DNA of 64,000 nucleotides from positions 1-64,000 of the forward strand of contig CAYVIN010000009.1 in NCBI GenBank assembly GCA_964451375.1. The letters are read 5' to 3'. Below, in pieces: positions 51,821-61,400 of the stretch. The number at the start of each line of letters is the position of its first letter. Position 1 is the stretch's first letter. Under the pieces are notes generated by a model. It did not search any database and was not told the DNA's origin. It saw nothing but the letters and a program-made list of their open reading frames with translations. A program made the translations under genes and the position numbers. The stretch is from JAGXQV01 sp964451375 (GTDB lineage: Bacteria > Pseudomonadota > Gammaproteobacteria > Burkholderiales > Sulfuricellaceae).

Positions 51821-53428
51821 ATGAAAAACAACCAACCCGTCACCAATACCGAACAATTCCTTAAGCCCGGCACCCCCATCGTCAGCAAAACCGACCTGAA
51901 AGGCATCATTACCTATGCCAATCAGGCGTTTATCGATATCAGCGGTTTTGCGATGGAAGAGTTGCTTGGCAAAAATCACAATCTGGTGCGCCATCCCGAC
52001 ATGCCGCCCGAGGCGTTTGCCGATTTGTGGGAAACCATCCAGCAAAACCAGCCGTGGCGCGGCATCGTCAAAAACCGCTGCAAAAACGGCGATTATTACT
52101 GGGTTGAGGCCTACGTCACGCCGATCAAGGAAAACGGGCGCACCGTCGGTTTCATGTCGGTGCGCAATATTCCCAAGCGCGAAGACGTGTCGGGCGCGGA
52201 AAATCTTTACCGCGCCGTGCGCGACCGACGCGCCACCCTGTCCAGTACGCTGAAGGGGCGGCGCAGCGCATTGAGTTTCAAGTCGCGCCTGGGATTGGCC
52301 CTGATGGTGCAGGCGCTGCTGCTTTCCGCCCTCGGGGTGTTGGGGTTTTCCGCCAGTCCGCTGGGTGCGGGATTGCTGGCCGGCGCGGGAGTGCTGATTG
52401 CCCTGGCAACCTATTTCGTGCTGGTGCAACGTATGGATACGGCGTTGACCAACGCCACCGCCACTCTCGAATTACTTTCCGAAGGCAATTACGGCAAACA
52501 GGTGGAGTTCTCCGGCGGCGACGAATTCAGCCACTTACTGCAAGCCATCGAGTCGATGCGCATCAACACCCGCGCCATCATCGCCGACGTGATGTATTCC
52601 GCCAACGCCATGGAAAACATCTGCAACTGGCTGCGCCAGGAAATGCACGAAGTCCTCAGCCGTTCCGAGGAACAGGCCAATCAGGCCGCCACGTCGAGCA
52701 GTTCGGTGCGCGACTTGAGCGAATCGTTGACCCGCGTCGCGGAAAATGCCGGGCAAAGCGTGGAATCGGCGGAACAGACCCGCACTCTGGTCGAAGAGGG
52801 CAGCCACCATATGGAAGAAAGCCGGGTGACTTCAACCAAGGTGGCTGACATGGTGAACGAGTCGCGCGGCACCATCCTCAACCTCAACGAATCCATCCAG
52901 AAAATCGGCGACATCAGCGTCGCGATCAAGGAAATTGCCGACCAGACCAATCTGCTCGCGCTTAACGCAGCCATCGAAGCGGCGCGCGCCGGGGAACAGG
53001 GCAGGGGATTTGCGGTGGTTGCCGACGAAGTCCGCAAACTTGCGGAGCGCACCGGCTCCAGCACCGAAGACATCGCCCGCACCATCCAGGCGATTCAGCA
53101 GCACACCCACCGTGCCGTACAAAGCATGGACAGCGTCGCCGACGAAGTCCAGCGCGGCACCGAACTGAGTCAGGCCAATACCCGCAGCCTGGAAAAAATC
53201 ATGGAGGCGACCCGCCACACCACCGCGATGGCCAGCCAGATCGCCGAAATGGTGCAGCGTCAGGAAAAATCCACCAGCGCCGCTGTCTCGAACATGGAAC
53301 ACATCGCCGAACTGTCGGACGACAATTCGCTGAGCATCAAGGGGTTGGAACAGATCACCGTGAATATCCTGTCGAAAACCGCCAGGGATTTGAAACTGCT
53401 GGTGTCGCAGTTTCAGAAGTCGTTGTAA
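51821..53428 (+). CDS. Aer-like chemoreceptor (PAS-TM-HAMP-MCP)
   Basis: 535 residues. The N-terminal PAS domain near 15-120 has the Aer features SKTDLKGIITYANQAFIDIS and NLVRHPDMPPEAFADLW, and probably binds FAD to sense redox or oxygen. Two close membrane helices near 160-205, HAMP near 205-255 and a signalling domain with NLLALNAAIEAARAGEQGRG near 385-404 follow. There is no periplasmic sensor. The ATG is 18 bases after a possible AAGGA-poor leader, so ribosome binding is weak. No che genes are adjacent. Confidence 0.93.
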   Translation: MKNNQPVTNTEQFLKPGTPIVSKTDLKGIITYANQAFIDISGFAMEELLGKNHNLVRHPDMPPEAFADLWETIQQNQPWRGIVKNRCKNGDYYWVEAYVTPIKENGRTVGFMSVRNIPKREDVSGAENLYRAVRDRRATLSSTLKGRRSALSFKSRLGLALMVQALLLSALGVLGFSASPLGAGLLAGAGVLIALATYFVLVQRMDTALTNATATLELLSEGNYGKQVEFSGGDEFSHLLQAIESMRINTRAIIADVMYSANAMENICNWLRQEMHEVLSRSEEQANQAATSSSSVRDLSESLTRVAENAGQSVESAEQTRTLVEEGSHHMEESRVTSTKVADMVNESRGTILNLNESIQKIGDISVAIKEIADQTNLLALNAAIEAARAGEQGRGFAVVADEVRKLAERTGSSTEDIARTIQAIQQHTHRAVQSMDSVADEVQRGTELSQANTRSLEKIMEATRHTTAMASQIAEMVQRQEKSTSAAVSNMEHIAELSDDNSLSIKGLEQITVNILSKTARDLKLLVSQFQKSL

Positions 53429-53437
53429 TTTAGGGGG

Positions 53438-53483
53438 GGAGCGCCGGCGTCTCGCCGGCTTGCCGGCAGGATGCCGGCGTTCC
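53438..53483. repeat. 46-bp REP-like palindrome (copy 2, inverted)
   Basis: The reverse complement matches 16568-16613 with two differences. It sits between two convergent genes, the receptor and the pseudouridine synthase, as REP units commonly do, and could stabilise mRNA ends. Confidence 0.85.
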
Positions 53484-53485
53484 AG

Positions 53486-54220
53486 TTAAAACCGCTCATC
53501 CTCGCGCAAATAGCGCCACTGGCCTTCCGGCAGGTCGCCGAGCATGACCTTGCCGATGCGCACCCGTTTCAGTCCCACCACTTTCAGGCCGACCAGGTCG
53601 CACATGCGGCGAATCTGGCGTTTTTTGCCTTCCTTGAGAATGAAGCGCAACTGGTCGCGGTTTTGCCAGCTGACTTTGGCGGGTTTGAGCGCCGCGCCGT
53701 CGAGTGACAGACCGTGGTTGAGGCGCGCCAGATTGCGTTCGCTCAATACCCCTTCGACGCGCACCAGATATTCCTTTTCGATTTCCGAATCCGCGCCGAT
53801 CAGGTGTTTGGCGATCCGTCCGTCCTGAGTGAACACCAGCAGGCCTTGCGAATCGATGTCCAGGCGTCCGGCGGGGGCCAGGCCGCGCAGGTGGCCTGGC
53901 TCGAACTTTTGCGGGCTGCGGTCGCCGGCAAAACGCGAATTCGGGACGACCAGCACAACCGCCGGTTTGTAGTCTTTTTCCGGCTGGCCGGACACGTAAC
54001 CGACCGGTTTGTTGAGGAGGATAGTGACCTGGCGGGTCTGGTTTTCGCGCGCGGCCTTGTCGAGCGTGACGGTGCAGGAAGGATCAAATTTTGTCCCCAG
54101 CACGTTGACCACGACGCCATCGACCCTTACCCAGCCGCGTTCGATGTAGACATCGGCTTCGCGGCGTGAACACAGGCCGCGTTCGGACATCAGTTTGGAA
54201 AGACGGACAGGTTCAGCCAT
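53486..54220 (-). CDS. rluF: Pseudouridine synthase of the RluB/E/F (RsuA) family
   Basis: 244 residues. The N-terminal S4 RNA-binding domain is near 6-55 (LSKLMSERGLCSRREADVYI). The catalytic core has GRLDIDSQGLLVFTQDG with the catalytic Asp, and a C-terminal KKRQIRRMCDLVGLKVVGLKRVRIG. The gene symbol is tentative: RluF modifies 23S rRNA U2604, but RluB and RluE are close relatives. Length and the S4 domain favour RluF/RluB. Confidence 0.88.
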   Translation of the reverse strand: MAEPVRLSKLMSERGLCSRREADVYIERGWVRVDGVVVNVLGTKFDPSCTVTLDKAARENQTRQVTILLNKPVGYVSGQPEKDYKPAVVLVVPNSRFAGDRSPQKFEPGHLRGLAPAGRLDIDSQGLLVFTQDGRIAKHLIGADSEIEKEYLVRVEGVLSERNLARLNHGLSLDGAALKPAKVSWQNRDQLRFILKEGKKRQIRRMCDLVGLKVVGLKRVRIGKVMLGDLPEGQWRYLREDERF

Positions 54221-54261
54221 AGGGTGTCGGGAAAGGATGGGGTAGGTTTAACGAAATCAGT

Positions 54262-54300
54262 TCGAATCCGTTCACCCTGCGACAGGGCGAATGGATTCGA
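54262..54300. repeat. Long hairpin resembling a dispersed palindrome
   Basis: TTCGAATCCGTTCACCCTG pairs with CAGGGCGAATGGATTCGA across a three-base loop. The GTTCGAATCC motif looks like a tRNA T-loop, but no tRNA body is present. The element lies between rluF and the FKBP gene. Confidence 0.65.
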
Positions 54301-54311
54301 CAGTGATGGAA

Positions 54312-54341
54312 CGGGCCGGGCCGGAAAAACCGCCCGGCCCG
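54312..54341 (-). terminator. GC-rich hairpin after the FKBP gene
   Basis: Arms CGGGCCGGG and CCCGGCCCG (nine perfect pairs) lie 8 bases after the FKBP stop on the minus strand. No T-run follows, so termination would depend on the stem alone. Confidence 0.5.
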
Positions 54342-54348
54342 CATTGTT

Positions 54349-54693
54349 TCAGAGAATATCCAGCAACTCGACTTCAAACACCAGCGTCGCGTTGGGCGGA
54401 ATCACCCCGCCCGCGCCGCGCGCGCCATAGCCCAGTTCGGCGGGGATGGTGAGCTTGCGTGTGCCGCCCACTTTCATGCCCTGTACACCTTCGTCCCAGC
54501 CACGGATGACGCGTCCGCCGCCGAGCGGGAAGATGAAGGGATCGTTGCGATCCTTGCTCGAATCGAATTTTGTACCGTTGGTCAGCCAGCCGGTGTAATG
54601 CACGGATACGCGCTGACCGGCGGCGGCGACCGCGCCGTCGCCTTCCTTGAGATCGTCGTAGATCAAGCCGCTGGGGGTGGTGATTTCAGCCAT
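54349..54693 (-). CDS. FKBP-type peptidyl-prolyl isomerase
   Basis: 114 residues, a single FKBP domain without signal peptide, so cytoplasmic. VSVHYTGWLTNGTKFDSS, FPLGGGRVIRGWDEGVQGM and PAELGYGARGAGGVIPPNATLVFEVEL carry the active-site aromatic and Asp residues. It is expected to catalyse proline isomerisation and help protein folding. Confidence 0.95.
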   Translation of the reverse strand: MAEITTPSGLIYDDLKEGDGAVAAAGQRVSVHYTGWLTNGTKFDSSKDRNDPFIFPLGGGRVIRGWDEGVQGMKVGGTRKLTIPAELGYGARGAGGVIPPNATLVFEVELLDIL

Positions 54694-54844
54694 GGAATTC
54701 TCCCGGAAAAAGCCGGCATTGTGCCAGAAAACGGCGCGCCCCGGTCGCTTGTTTGGCCCCCGCGCCGGTCTTCCCCGCTTCGCGACAAGGTGCGCCGAAT
54801 ATGGTATCTTCGCGCTTTCCTGACTGTCCTTGCCGCCCCTTCCC

Positions 54845-55354
54845 GTGAAAAAGCAACTCGCCTATTTCTTCCTGGTATTTCTCCTGCCGATTATCGCCAT
54901 CATCTGGTGGTGGGGCGCTTTCAACGAAGTGCAGGTGGATAGCGGCCAGATGCGCGGCCCTTACCATTACGCCTACCTGACCCAGATCAGCGATTTGTCG
55001 AAGATGCTGGAAGCCCAGCAGACGGCGCTGCATAAACTCAAGGAACAGAAAATCGAAAGCGGCGCGCCGATTGTGGTGTTGACCACCGATCCGCGCGTCA
55101 CCAAACGAAAGGAACAGGTCGCTCAGGTCGGCTACCTGATTGATCCCGGCGCACAGGTCGCCGAGCCGCTCAAGGTGGCTGACATCCCGGCGCGCCGGGT
55201 GGTGGTGGCGCATGTTCGCGCCCATCCCACCTTCGCCCCCGGCAAGGCTTACACGGCGCTGCTCAAGTTTCTCGATGCGCAGGGCTTGAAACTGGTGTTG
55301 CCGACCGTGGAAATTTATCAGGACAACGAATTGTCGGTGGAAATGGCGTTATGA
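54845..55354 (+). CDS. Membrane-anchored GyrI-like domain protein
   Basis: About 169 residues. An N-terminal membrane helix (LAYFFLVFLLPIIAIIWWWG) is followed by a GyrI-like small-molecule-binding fold (GPYHYAYLTQISDLSKML, VGYLIDPGAQ, DIPARRVVVAHVRAHPTFA). The ligand is unknown. The GTG at 54845 gives MKKQLAYFF; the frame is open to a TTG at 54830. The next gene starts inside its stop (ATGA at 55351), so the two are tightly coupled. Confidence 0.75.
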   Translation: MKKQLAYFFLVFLLPIIAIIWWWGAFNEVQVDSGQMRGPYHYAYLTQISDLSKMLEAQQTALHKLKEQKIESGAPIVVLTTDPRVTKRKEQVAQVGYLIDPGAQVAEPLKVADIPARRVVVAHVRAHPTFAPGKAYTALLKFLDAQGLKLVLPTVEIYQDNELSVEMAL

Positions 55355-56271
55355 GCCTGTTTACCCTGATCGCCGCCCTGCTTGTCGAGCATTTCCGCCC
55401 GATATCCAACCGCAGCCAGGTTTATATCGCTTTCACCCGTTACGCCCATTACCTGGAGCGCCACCTCAACGCCGGCCAACCCCTGCACGGCATCGTCGCC
55501 TGGGGGCTGGCGGTCTTGTTGCCGACCCTGTTGACCGGCGCGATATACGGCGCGCTTTACCAGACCGACATGACGCTGGCCTGGGTGTTCGGCTCCGTCG
55601 TTCTCTATCTCACCACCGGATTACGTTATTTCAGCGCCCCCGCCGAACAGCTTGCCGCTGCGTTACGCGAGGAAACGCCGGCTGCGGCGCGGCGCAAACT
55701 CGCCCAATGGAGCGGCCATAGCACCGAGGAGTGGGATAGCGTCACTCTGTCCCGGGTCGGCATCGAATACACCCTGGCCCTGTCGCACCGCCACCTGTTC
55801 GGGGTGATCGTCTGGTTTATCGCGCTTGGCCCCGCCGGCGCGGTGTTTTACCGTCTGGCGCAAGTCATCGGGCAAAAATGGGGCAATCTCGACGAATACG
55901 AATTCGGCCAGTTCGGCGCTTTTGCCGCCCAGGTTTTCCAGGTGGTGGACTGGCTGCCGTTGCGCCTCACCGCGCTGTCCTTCGCGGTGGTCGGCGATTT
56001 CGAAGACGCCGTGTATTGCTGGCGCACCCAGGCCGAAGCCTGGGGCCGCCAGGGCATGGGTATCATCCTGGCGAGCGGCGCGGGCGCGCTCGGCGTCCGT
56101 CTCGGCGAACCCCTGCCGCTCGGCGGCGAAGTGGAATTCCGCCCGGAACTGGGGCTGGGCGACGACGCCGACGCCGATTACCTGCAAAGCGCCGTCAGCC
56201 TGATCTGGCGCGCCGCTGTGTTGTGGCTGGCGGTGATCTTCCTGTTTACCTTCGCTACCCTGGTGGGGTAA
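55351..56271 (+). CDS. CobD/CbiB family membrane protein
   Basis: 306 residues with four to five membrane helices and the CbiB-like features LLVEHFRPISNRSQVY, EYTLALSHRHLFGVIVWFIALGPAGAVFYRLAQ and DWLPLRLTALSFAVVGDFEDA. True CobD/CbiB makes adenosylcobinamide (phosphate), but this betaproteobacterial branch lacks the other cob genes next to it and its activity is unproven. The cobC-like and btuF-like genes 110 bases downstream make a link to cobalamin salvage plausible. Confidence 0.82.
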   Translation: MSLFTLIAALLVEHFRPISNRSQVYIAFTRYAHYLERHLNAGQPLHGIVAWGLAVLLPTLLTGAIYGALYQTDMTLAWVFGSVVLYLTTGLRYFSAPAEQLAAALREETPAAARRKLAQWSGHSTEEWDSVTLSRVGIEYTLALSHRHLFGVIVWFIALGPAGAVFYRLAQVIGQKWGNLDEYEFGQFGAFAAQVFQVVDWLPLRLTALSFAVVGDFEDAVYCWRTQAEAWGRQGMGIILASGAGALGVRLGEPLPLGGEVEFRPELGLGDDADADYLQSAVSLIWRAAVLWLAVIFLFTFATLVG

Positions 56272-56384
56272 TTCAATCAGCAGACCGGATGAGATGCGTG
56301 GCGCTTCCGTCGCGTCATGGCTTCTCTACTCAATCAGTACCTCGTCAATAAATCTTTCCTTCCCGATATTTCGACCCGTATTCC

Positions 56385-56987
56385 ATGAGCAAAACCCTGA
56401 TCGACTTCATGCGCCACGGCGAACCCGTGGGAGGCCGCCGTTATCGCGGCAAAACCGATGATCCCCTGAGCGCCGCCGGCTGGGCGCAGATGCGCGCGGC
56501 AGTGAGCGGGGCGTGTCCGTGGCAGGCGGTAGTGGCGTCGCCGCTGCTACGCTGCGCCGAGTTTGCGGCTGAACTCGGCAATCAGCGGCGCTTGCCGGTG
56601 ACGTTTGACGAACGTTTCGCGGAACTGGGCTACGGCGAATGGGAGGGCAAAACCTCGGCGGAAATCGAGGCAGCCAGTCCCGGCGCGATTTTGCGTTATC
56701 GCCGCGACCCGTTGCGCTGCCGTCCGGCGGGTGCGGAAAATCTCGATGAATTTGTGGCGCGTTTTGGCGCGGCGTGGCGTGACCTGCTCAGCGCCTACGC
56801 CGGCAAACACTTGCTGGTGGTGGCCCACGCCGGGGTGATCCGAATGGCGCTGGCCCACGCCCTGGGTATCCCGCTGGGCAGCATGTTCCGCATCGAGGTG
56901 GCTTATGCCGGACTGACCCGTTTCAAAATCGAGGGGAGGGGGGATGAACAAGTGGTATCGCTGGTTTTTCACGGCGGCCATCCTTAG
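56385..56987 (+). CDS. cobC: Histidine phosphatase, CobC/alpha-ribazole phosphatase type
   Basis: 200 residues. The RHG nucleophile motif is in LIDFMRHGEPVGG near 5-17, with AELGYGEWEGKTSAEIE near 80-96 and the second catalytic His in LLVVAHAGVIRMAL near 141-154. CobC removes the 5'-phosphate from alpha-ribazole in cobalamin lower-loop assembly. The btuF-like gene downstream supports this over a general phosphoglycerate-mutase-like role. Its last 44 bases overlap the btuF start. Confidence 0.87.
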   Translation: MSKTLIDFMRHGEPVGGRRYRGKTDDPLSAAGWAQMRAAVSGACPWQAVVASPLLRCAEFAAELGNQRRLPVTFDERFAELGYGEWEGKTSAEIEAASPGAILRYRRDPLRCRPAGAENLDEFVARFGAAWRDLLSAYAGKHLLVVAHAGVIRMALAHALGIPLGSMFRIEVAYAGLTRFKIEGRGDEQVVSLVFHGGHP

Positions 56988-57807
56988 TTCGGTCACGCCG
57001 TCGTTCGCGGCGGTGACGGTGCGTGACGACCGGGGCGTGACGGTGCAGCTTGCCGCCCCGGCGCGGCGCATTGTCACGCTGGCCCCCAGCCTCGCGGAAC
57101 TCGCCTACGCCGCCGGGGCCGGCGGTTATCTGGTGGGGGTGAGCGCCTACAGCGATTATCCGGCGGAAGTGAAAAACCTGCCCCAGTTGGGTGGTTTCGG
57201 GCGCTTCGATCTGGAGCGCCTGGTGAAACTCAAGCCGGATCTGGCGATTGCCTGGCAAAGCGGCAATTCGGCGGTGGAGGTCACGTTATTGGCGCGTTTG
57301 GGGATTCCGCTATACGTTGCCGAAGCGCGCCGCCTGGGCGATATTCCTCGCCATATCGAAGCTATCGGGCGACTGGCGGGCAGCGACGCAGCGGCGCAAT
57401 CCAGCGCGACGGCGTTTCGCCGGGGAGTCGCCGAATTGGGCGAGCGCCACACTGCGGCGCGGCGGGTGACGATATTCCACGAAATCTGGCATCAACCCCT
57501 GATGACCATCAACGATACTCACCTCATCGGCGATGTGATCCGGCTTTGCGGCGGGGTTAATCCGTTTGCCGGAATGGCGGCGCTGACCCCGACTCTGGCG
57601 GAAGAAAATGTACTGGCTACCGACCCGGAGTTGATCGTCACCAGCGGGCCAACCACCCAATGGGCGCGTTTCCCGGCGTTGCGCGCGGTGCGTAACGGGC
57701 GGGTCAGGGTCATTGACCCGGATTATTTGCATCGCGCCACGCCGCGTATTCTGGAAGGCGCACGGCAGTTGTGCGATTTGCTTGACGAGGCGCGGAACGA
57801 AAGATGA
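56944..57807 (+). CDS. btuF: Cobalamin-type ABC transporter binding protein (BtuF-like)
   Basis: 287 residues. A signal peptide (WFFTAAILSSVTPSFA) precedes a helical-backbone binding fold: APARRIVTLAPSLAELAYAAGAGGYLVGVSAYSDYP, LKPDLAIAWQSGNSAVEV and HEIWHQPLMTINDTHLIGDVI are typical of the BtuF/FecB group. No btuCD permease or ATPase is in the window. The ATG overlaps cobC by 44 bases, and its stop overlaps ychJ by four, so these three form an operon. Confidence 0.87.
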   Translation: MNKWYRWFFTAAILSSVTPSFAAVTVRDDRGVTVQLAAPARRIVTLAPSLAELAYAAGAGGYLVGVSAYSDYPAEVKNLPQLGGFGRFDLERLVKLKPDLAIAWQSGNSAVEVTLLARLGIPLYVAEARRLGDIPRHIEAIGRLAGSDAAAQSSATAFRRGVAELGERHTAARRVTIFHEIWHQPLMTINDTHLIGDVIRLCGGVNPFAGMAALTPTLAEENVLATDPELIVTSGPTTQWARFPALRAVRNGRVRVIDPDYLHRATPRILEGARQLCDLLDEARNER

Positions 57808-58211
57808 AGAAACCAACTTTAGCGGCGGCGGATTCCACCTGCCCGTGCGGCTCGGGACGGGCTTATGCGGCTTGCTGCGGGCCGCTCCACGCCGGGACGC
57901 ACTCCGCGCCGAGCGCCGAAGCGCTGATGCGTTCGCGGTATTGCGCTTTTGCGCGCGGCGATGGCGATTATCTGCTGCGTTCCTGGCATTCCTCCACACG
58001 TCCCGCCGACCTCGACCTGAAGGACGATCCGGCGCGCTGGCTGGGGTTGAAAATCCTGGCGCACAGCGGCGGCGGGGCGGGGGAGAGCGAAGGCCGGGTG
58101 GAATTCGTGGCCCGTTACAAAGTCGCCGGCAAAGCCGGGCGACTCCACGAAAACAGCCGTTTCATCCGCGAAGACGGCGAGTGGCGTTATGTGGACGGCG
58201 ACGTTTGTTGA
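57804..58211 (+). CDS. ychJ: YchJ family protein with SEC-C metal-binding motif
   Basis: 135 residues. CPCGSGRAYAACC near 13-25 is the zinc-type SEC-C motif, followed by SAEALMRSRYCAFARGDGDYLLRSWH as in YchJ (UPF0225). Function unknown. It starts in the ATGA overlap of btuF. Its last two sense codons plus stop, GTTTGTTGA, are repeated at 58389-58397 as the target duplication of a MITE. Confidence 0.9.
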   Translation: MKKPTLAAADSTCPCGSGRAYAACCGPLHAGTHSAPSAEALMRSRYCAFARGDGDYLLRSWHSSTRPADLDLKDDPARWLGLKILAHSGGGAGESEGRVEFVARYKVAGKAGRLHENSRFIREDGEWRYVDGDVC

Positions 58212-58388
58212 GCAGGGCAATCGCACTATGTGGTTCCCCCCTTTGGAAAAGGGGGGTTAGGGGGGATTTCGCCCAAGGTGGAATTGCCGACACCGCTGAA
58301 ATCCCCCTCAATCCCCCTTTTCCAAAGGGGGAGGCGAGTTGGTCGAAGCATGAAATCCGTCTTTCTTCCAGATAGTGCGATTGCCCTG
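58212..58388. mobile_element. MITE with 17-bp terminal inverted repeats and 9-bp target duplication
   Basis: CAGGGCAATCGCACTAT at 58213-58229 and its exact reverse complement at 58372-58388 bound the element. The direct repeat GTTTGTTGA flanks it at 58203-58211 and 58389-58397. Inside, an inverted pair based on CCCCCTTTGGAAAAGGGGG forms a second stem. It has no coding capacity, so it must have moved with a transposase in trans. Confidence 0.88.
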
Positions 58389-58463
58389 GTTTGTTGATCC
58401 GGACAGCCGTTTGCGCCGCTGCTCTGCTGTAGAATGGCGGAGTAATTTCTTCGTCAGACTGAC

Positions 58464-61400
58464 ATGTTTTTTCAAAGTCTACATCTTTCCCTGAAATTCA
58501 GGGTGTTACTCCGCTTGCTCCCGTGGCTGGTGCTGCTTGCCGGTATGCTCGCGACTTATGGCGCGTATCTGGGCAATCAGGCCGATACCCGGCGCACTCT
58601 GGAAGTCGAGTTCGAACATCACACCAACGAAGTCAAACGCAGTGTCGAATCGCGGCTGGGCAGTTACGAGCAGGTTTTGCGCGGCGCCGCCGGCCTGTTT
58701 GCCGCTTCGCAGTCGGTGGAGCGCAACGAATTCCGTGACTATGTGGCGGCGCTGGATCTGGAAAAACATTATCCGGGTATTCAGGGCGTGGGTTATGCGC
58801 AATACGTCAAGGCGGGCGGCCAGGCGGCGTTGGTTGCAGCGGTGCGCCGCGAAGGTTTTCCCGAATATGTCATCCATCCTCCCGGCGAGCGGGAAATCCA
58901 CTCGCCGATCATTTACATCGAACCGTTTTCCGGGCGCAACCTGCGCGCCTTCGGCTACGACATGTTTGCCGAACCGGTGCGCCGCGCCGCGCTGGAACGC
59001 GCCCGCGACGAAGGGCGCACGGCGATTTCCGGCAAAATAAAACTGCTGCAGGAAGGTGAGCGCGACATCCAGGCCGGTTTCATCATGTATTTGCCGGTCT
59101 ACCGCAACGGCGCGCCCCGCGCCACGCCGGAACAGCGTCGTGCGGCGCTGGTCGGGTGGGTGTACGCGCCGTTCCGCATGAATGACCTGATGAATGGCGT
59201 ACTCGGATCAGCATTTGGCGAAAACGTCGCGAGCCTCGACCTGGAAATTTACGACGGCGAAAACATGACTCGGGAAAGCCGGATGTACGACTCGGATTTC
59301 CTCGATGACGACCCTGCCGAGGTCGGCGCGGCGCGCTTTCGCAGCCTGCGGCAAATCGCGGTGGGCGGACACGTCTGGTCGGTGCGGGTGCATTCCCTGC
59401 CGGCTTTCGAGGCGCGTTTGAGCAGTGAAAGGGGGCGCTTCATCGTCCTCGCGGGGCTGGTCGGCAGCGCCTTGCTGGCGTTGGTGGTGTGGCTGCTGGT
59501 CAACGGCAGGATACGCGCCGTGGCGCTGGCCGAAAAAATGAACCACGATCTGCTGGAAAGCGAAGCGCGTTTTCGCGCCATGGCCGATTCCGCGCCGGTG
59601 TTGATCTGGGTGGCCGGTATCGATCAGGCTTATACCTGGTTCAACCAGTCCTGGCTGGAATTCACCGGACGCCGTATGGAGCAGGAAATCGGCAACGGCT
59701 GGCTGGAAGGCGTCCATCCCGACGATTACCGGCGTTGTCTGGAGATTTACCGGAACGCTTTTGCGCGCCGCGCCACGTTCCGCATGGAATACCGCCTCAA
59801 ACGTCACGACGGCAAATATTGCTGGCTGCTGGATTCGGGGGTGCCGCGTTTCGCCAGTTCGGGCGAATTCACCGGCTATATCGGCTCGTGTATCGACGTG
59901 AGCGAAAACAAGGCGGCCCTCGAAGCGCTTCGCGACAGCGAGCAAATGCTCCACGAAAAAATGGACGAGCAGCGCGCCCTGCTGGAAAACGCGATGATCG
60001 GGATTGCCTTGCTGATCAATCGGCATTTCGTGTGGACTAACCACAAAATGGACGAAATGTTCGGTTACGGGCCTTACGAACTGGTGGGGGTTAGTAGTGA
60101 AGCGATATATCCCGACCACCAAAACTACCGTGAGCTGGGCGAGGCGGCCTATCCGTTGCTGGCGAAGGGCGAGTGTTACACCACCGAGCGGCAATTCCGC
60201 CGCAAGGACGGTTCATTGTTCTGGGTCAGTTTGTCGGGGCGCGCAATTGATCCCGCCGATCCTTCCAAAGGGGCGTTCTGGATTGCCCAGGATGTGACCG
60301 CCCGCCGCGAGGCGGAAGCAGCCTTGCGCGACAACGAAAAACGTTTCCGCTCGATGTTCCAGAACCACAGTTCGGTGATGCTCCTGATTGATCCGGCGAG
60401 CGGCTGGATCGAAGACGCCAATTTGGCGGCGGCGGATTTCTACGGTTATCCGGTGGAAACCCTGCGGGTCATGAAAATCAGCGAAATCAACACGCTCAGC
60501 CCCGAGGAGGTGAGCGCAGAACGGCACAGGGCGCTGAGCCTCCAACGTAATTATTTTGTATTCCCGCATCGCCGCGCCGACGGCAGTGTGCGTATCGTCG
60601 AAGTTCATTCCAGCCCGGTCACGGTGGCCGGGCACGAACAGTTGTTCTCGATTATCCACGACATCACCGAACGCAAGCAGGCCGAAGCCGCCCTGCGGGA
60701 AAGCGAGGAACGCTGGAATCTGGCGCTGGAAGGCTCGGGCGACGGCGTCTGGGATTGGGATATTCCCACCGGCAAGGTGTTTTATTCCAAGCGCTGGAAG
60801 GAGATGCTCGGCTATGCGGAAGATGAAATAGTCGGTCAGGTTGACGAATGGTTAAACCGTATCCATCCCGGTGACCTGGAAAAGGCTCGCCACACTCTAA
60901 ATGGATATTTGTCCGGCGAGTTGTCCGTCTATGCCTGCGAACATCGAGTCTGTTGCAAGGATGGCTCGTGGATATGGATACTTGATCGCGGCAAGGTGGT
61001 GAAATTCGACGCGCAGGGCCAGCCGCTACGCATGGTCGGCACCCATACCGACATCAGCCACATCAAGGAAGTCGAGGAAAAACTGCGTTGTTTCAACGAT
61101 ACCCTGGAACAGCGCGTCACCGCCGAAGTCGCCAAAAACATGGACAGCGAACGCCTGCTGATCCAGCAGTCGCGCCTCGCGGCGATGGGGGAAATGATCG
61201 GCAACATTGCCCACCAGTGGCGGCAACCCCTCAATGCGCTGGGGTTGCTCCTCGCCAATATCAAGGACGCCTACGAATTCGATGAGCTTGACGACAGCTA
61301 TCTCGACGGCTCGGTCGCCAAAGGCAACCAGTTGATCCAGAAAATGTCCACCACCATCGACGACTTCCGCAACTTCTTCCGCCCCAACAAACGGAAGGAG

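Noticed and set aside
54255..54300. tRNA suggested by GTTCGAATCC
   Set aside because: There is no acceptor, D or anticodon arm; the motif is one arm of a simple hairpin.
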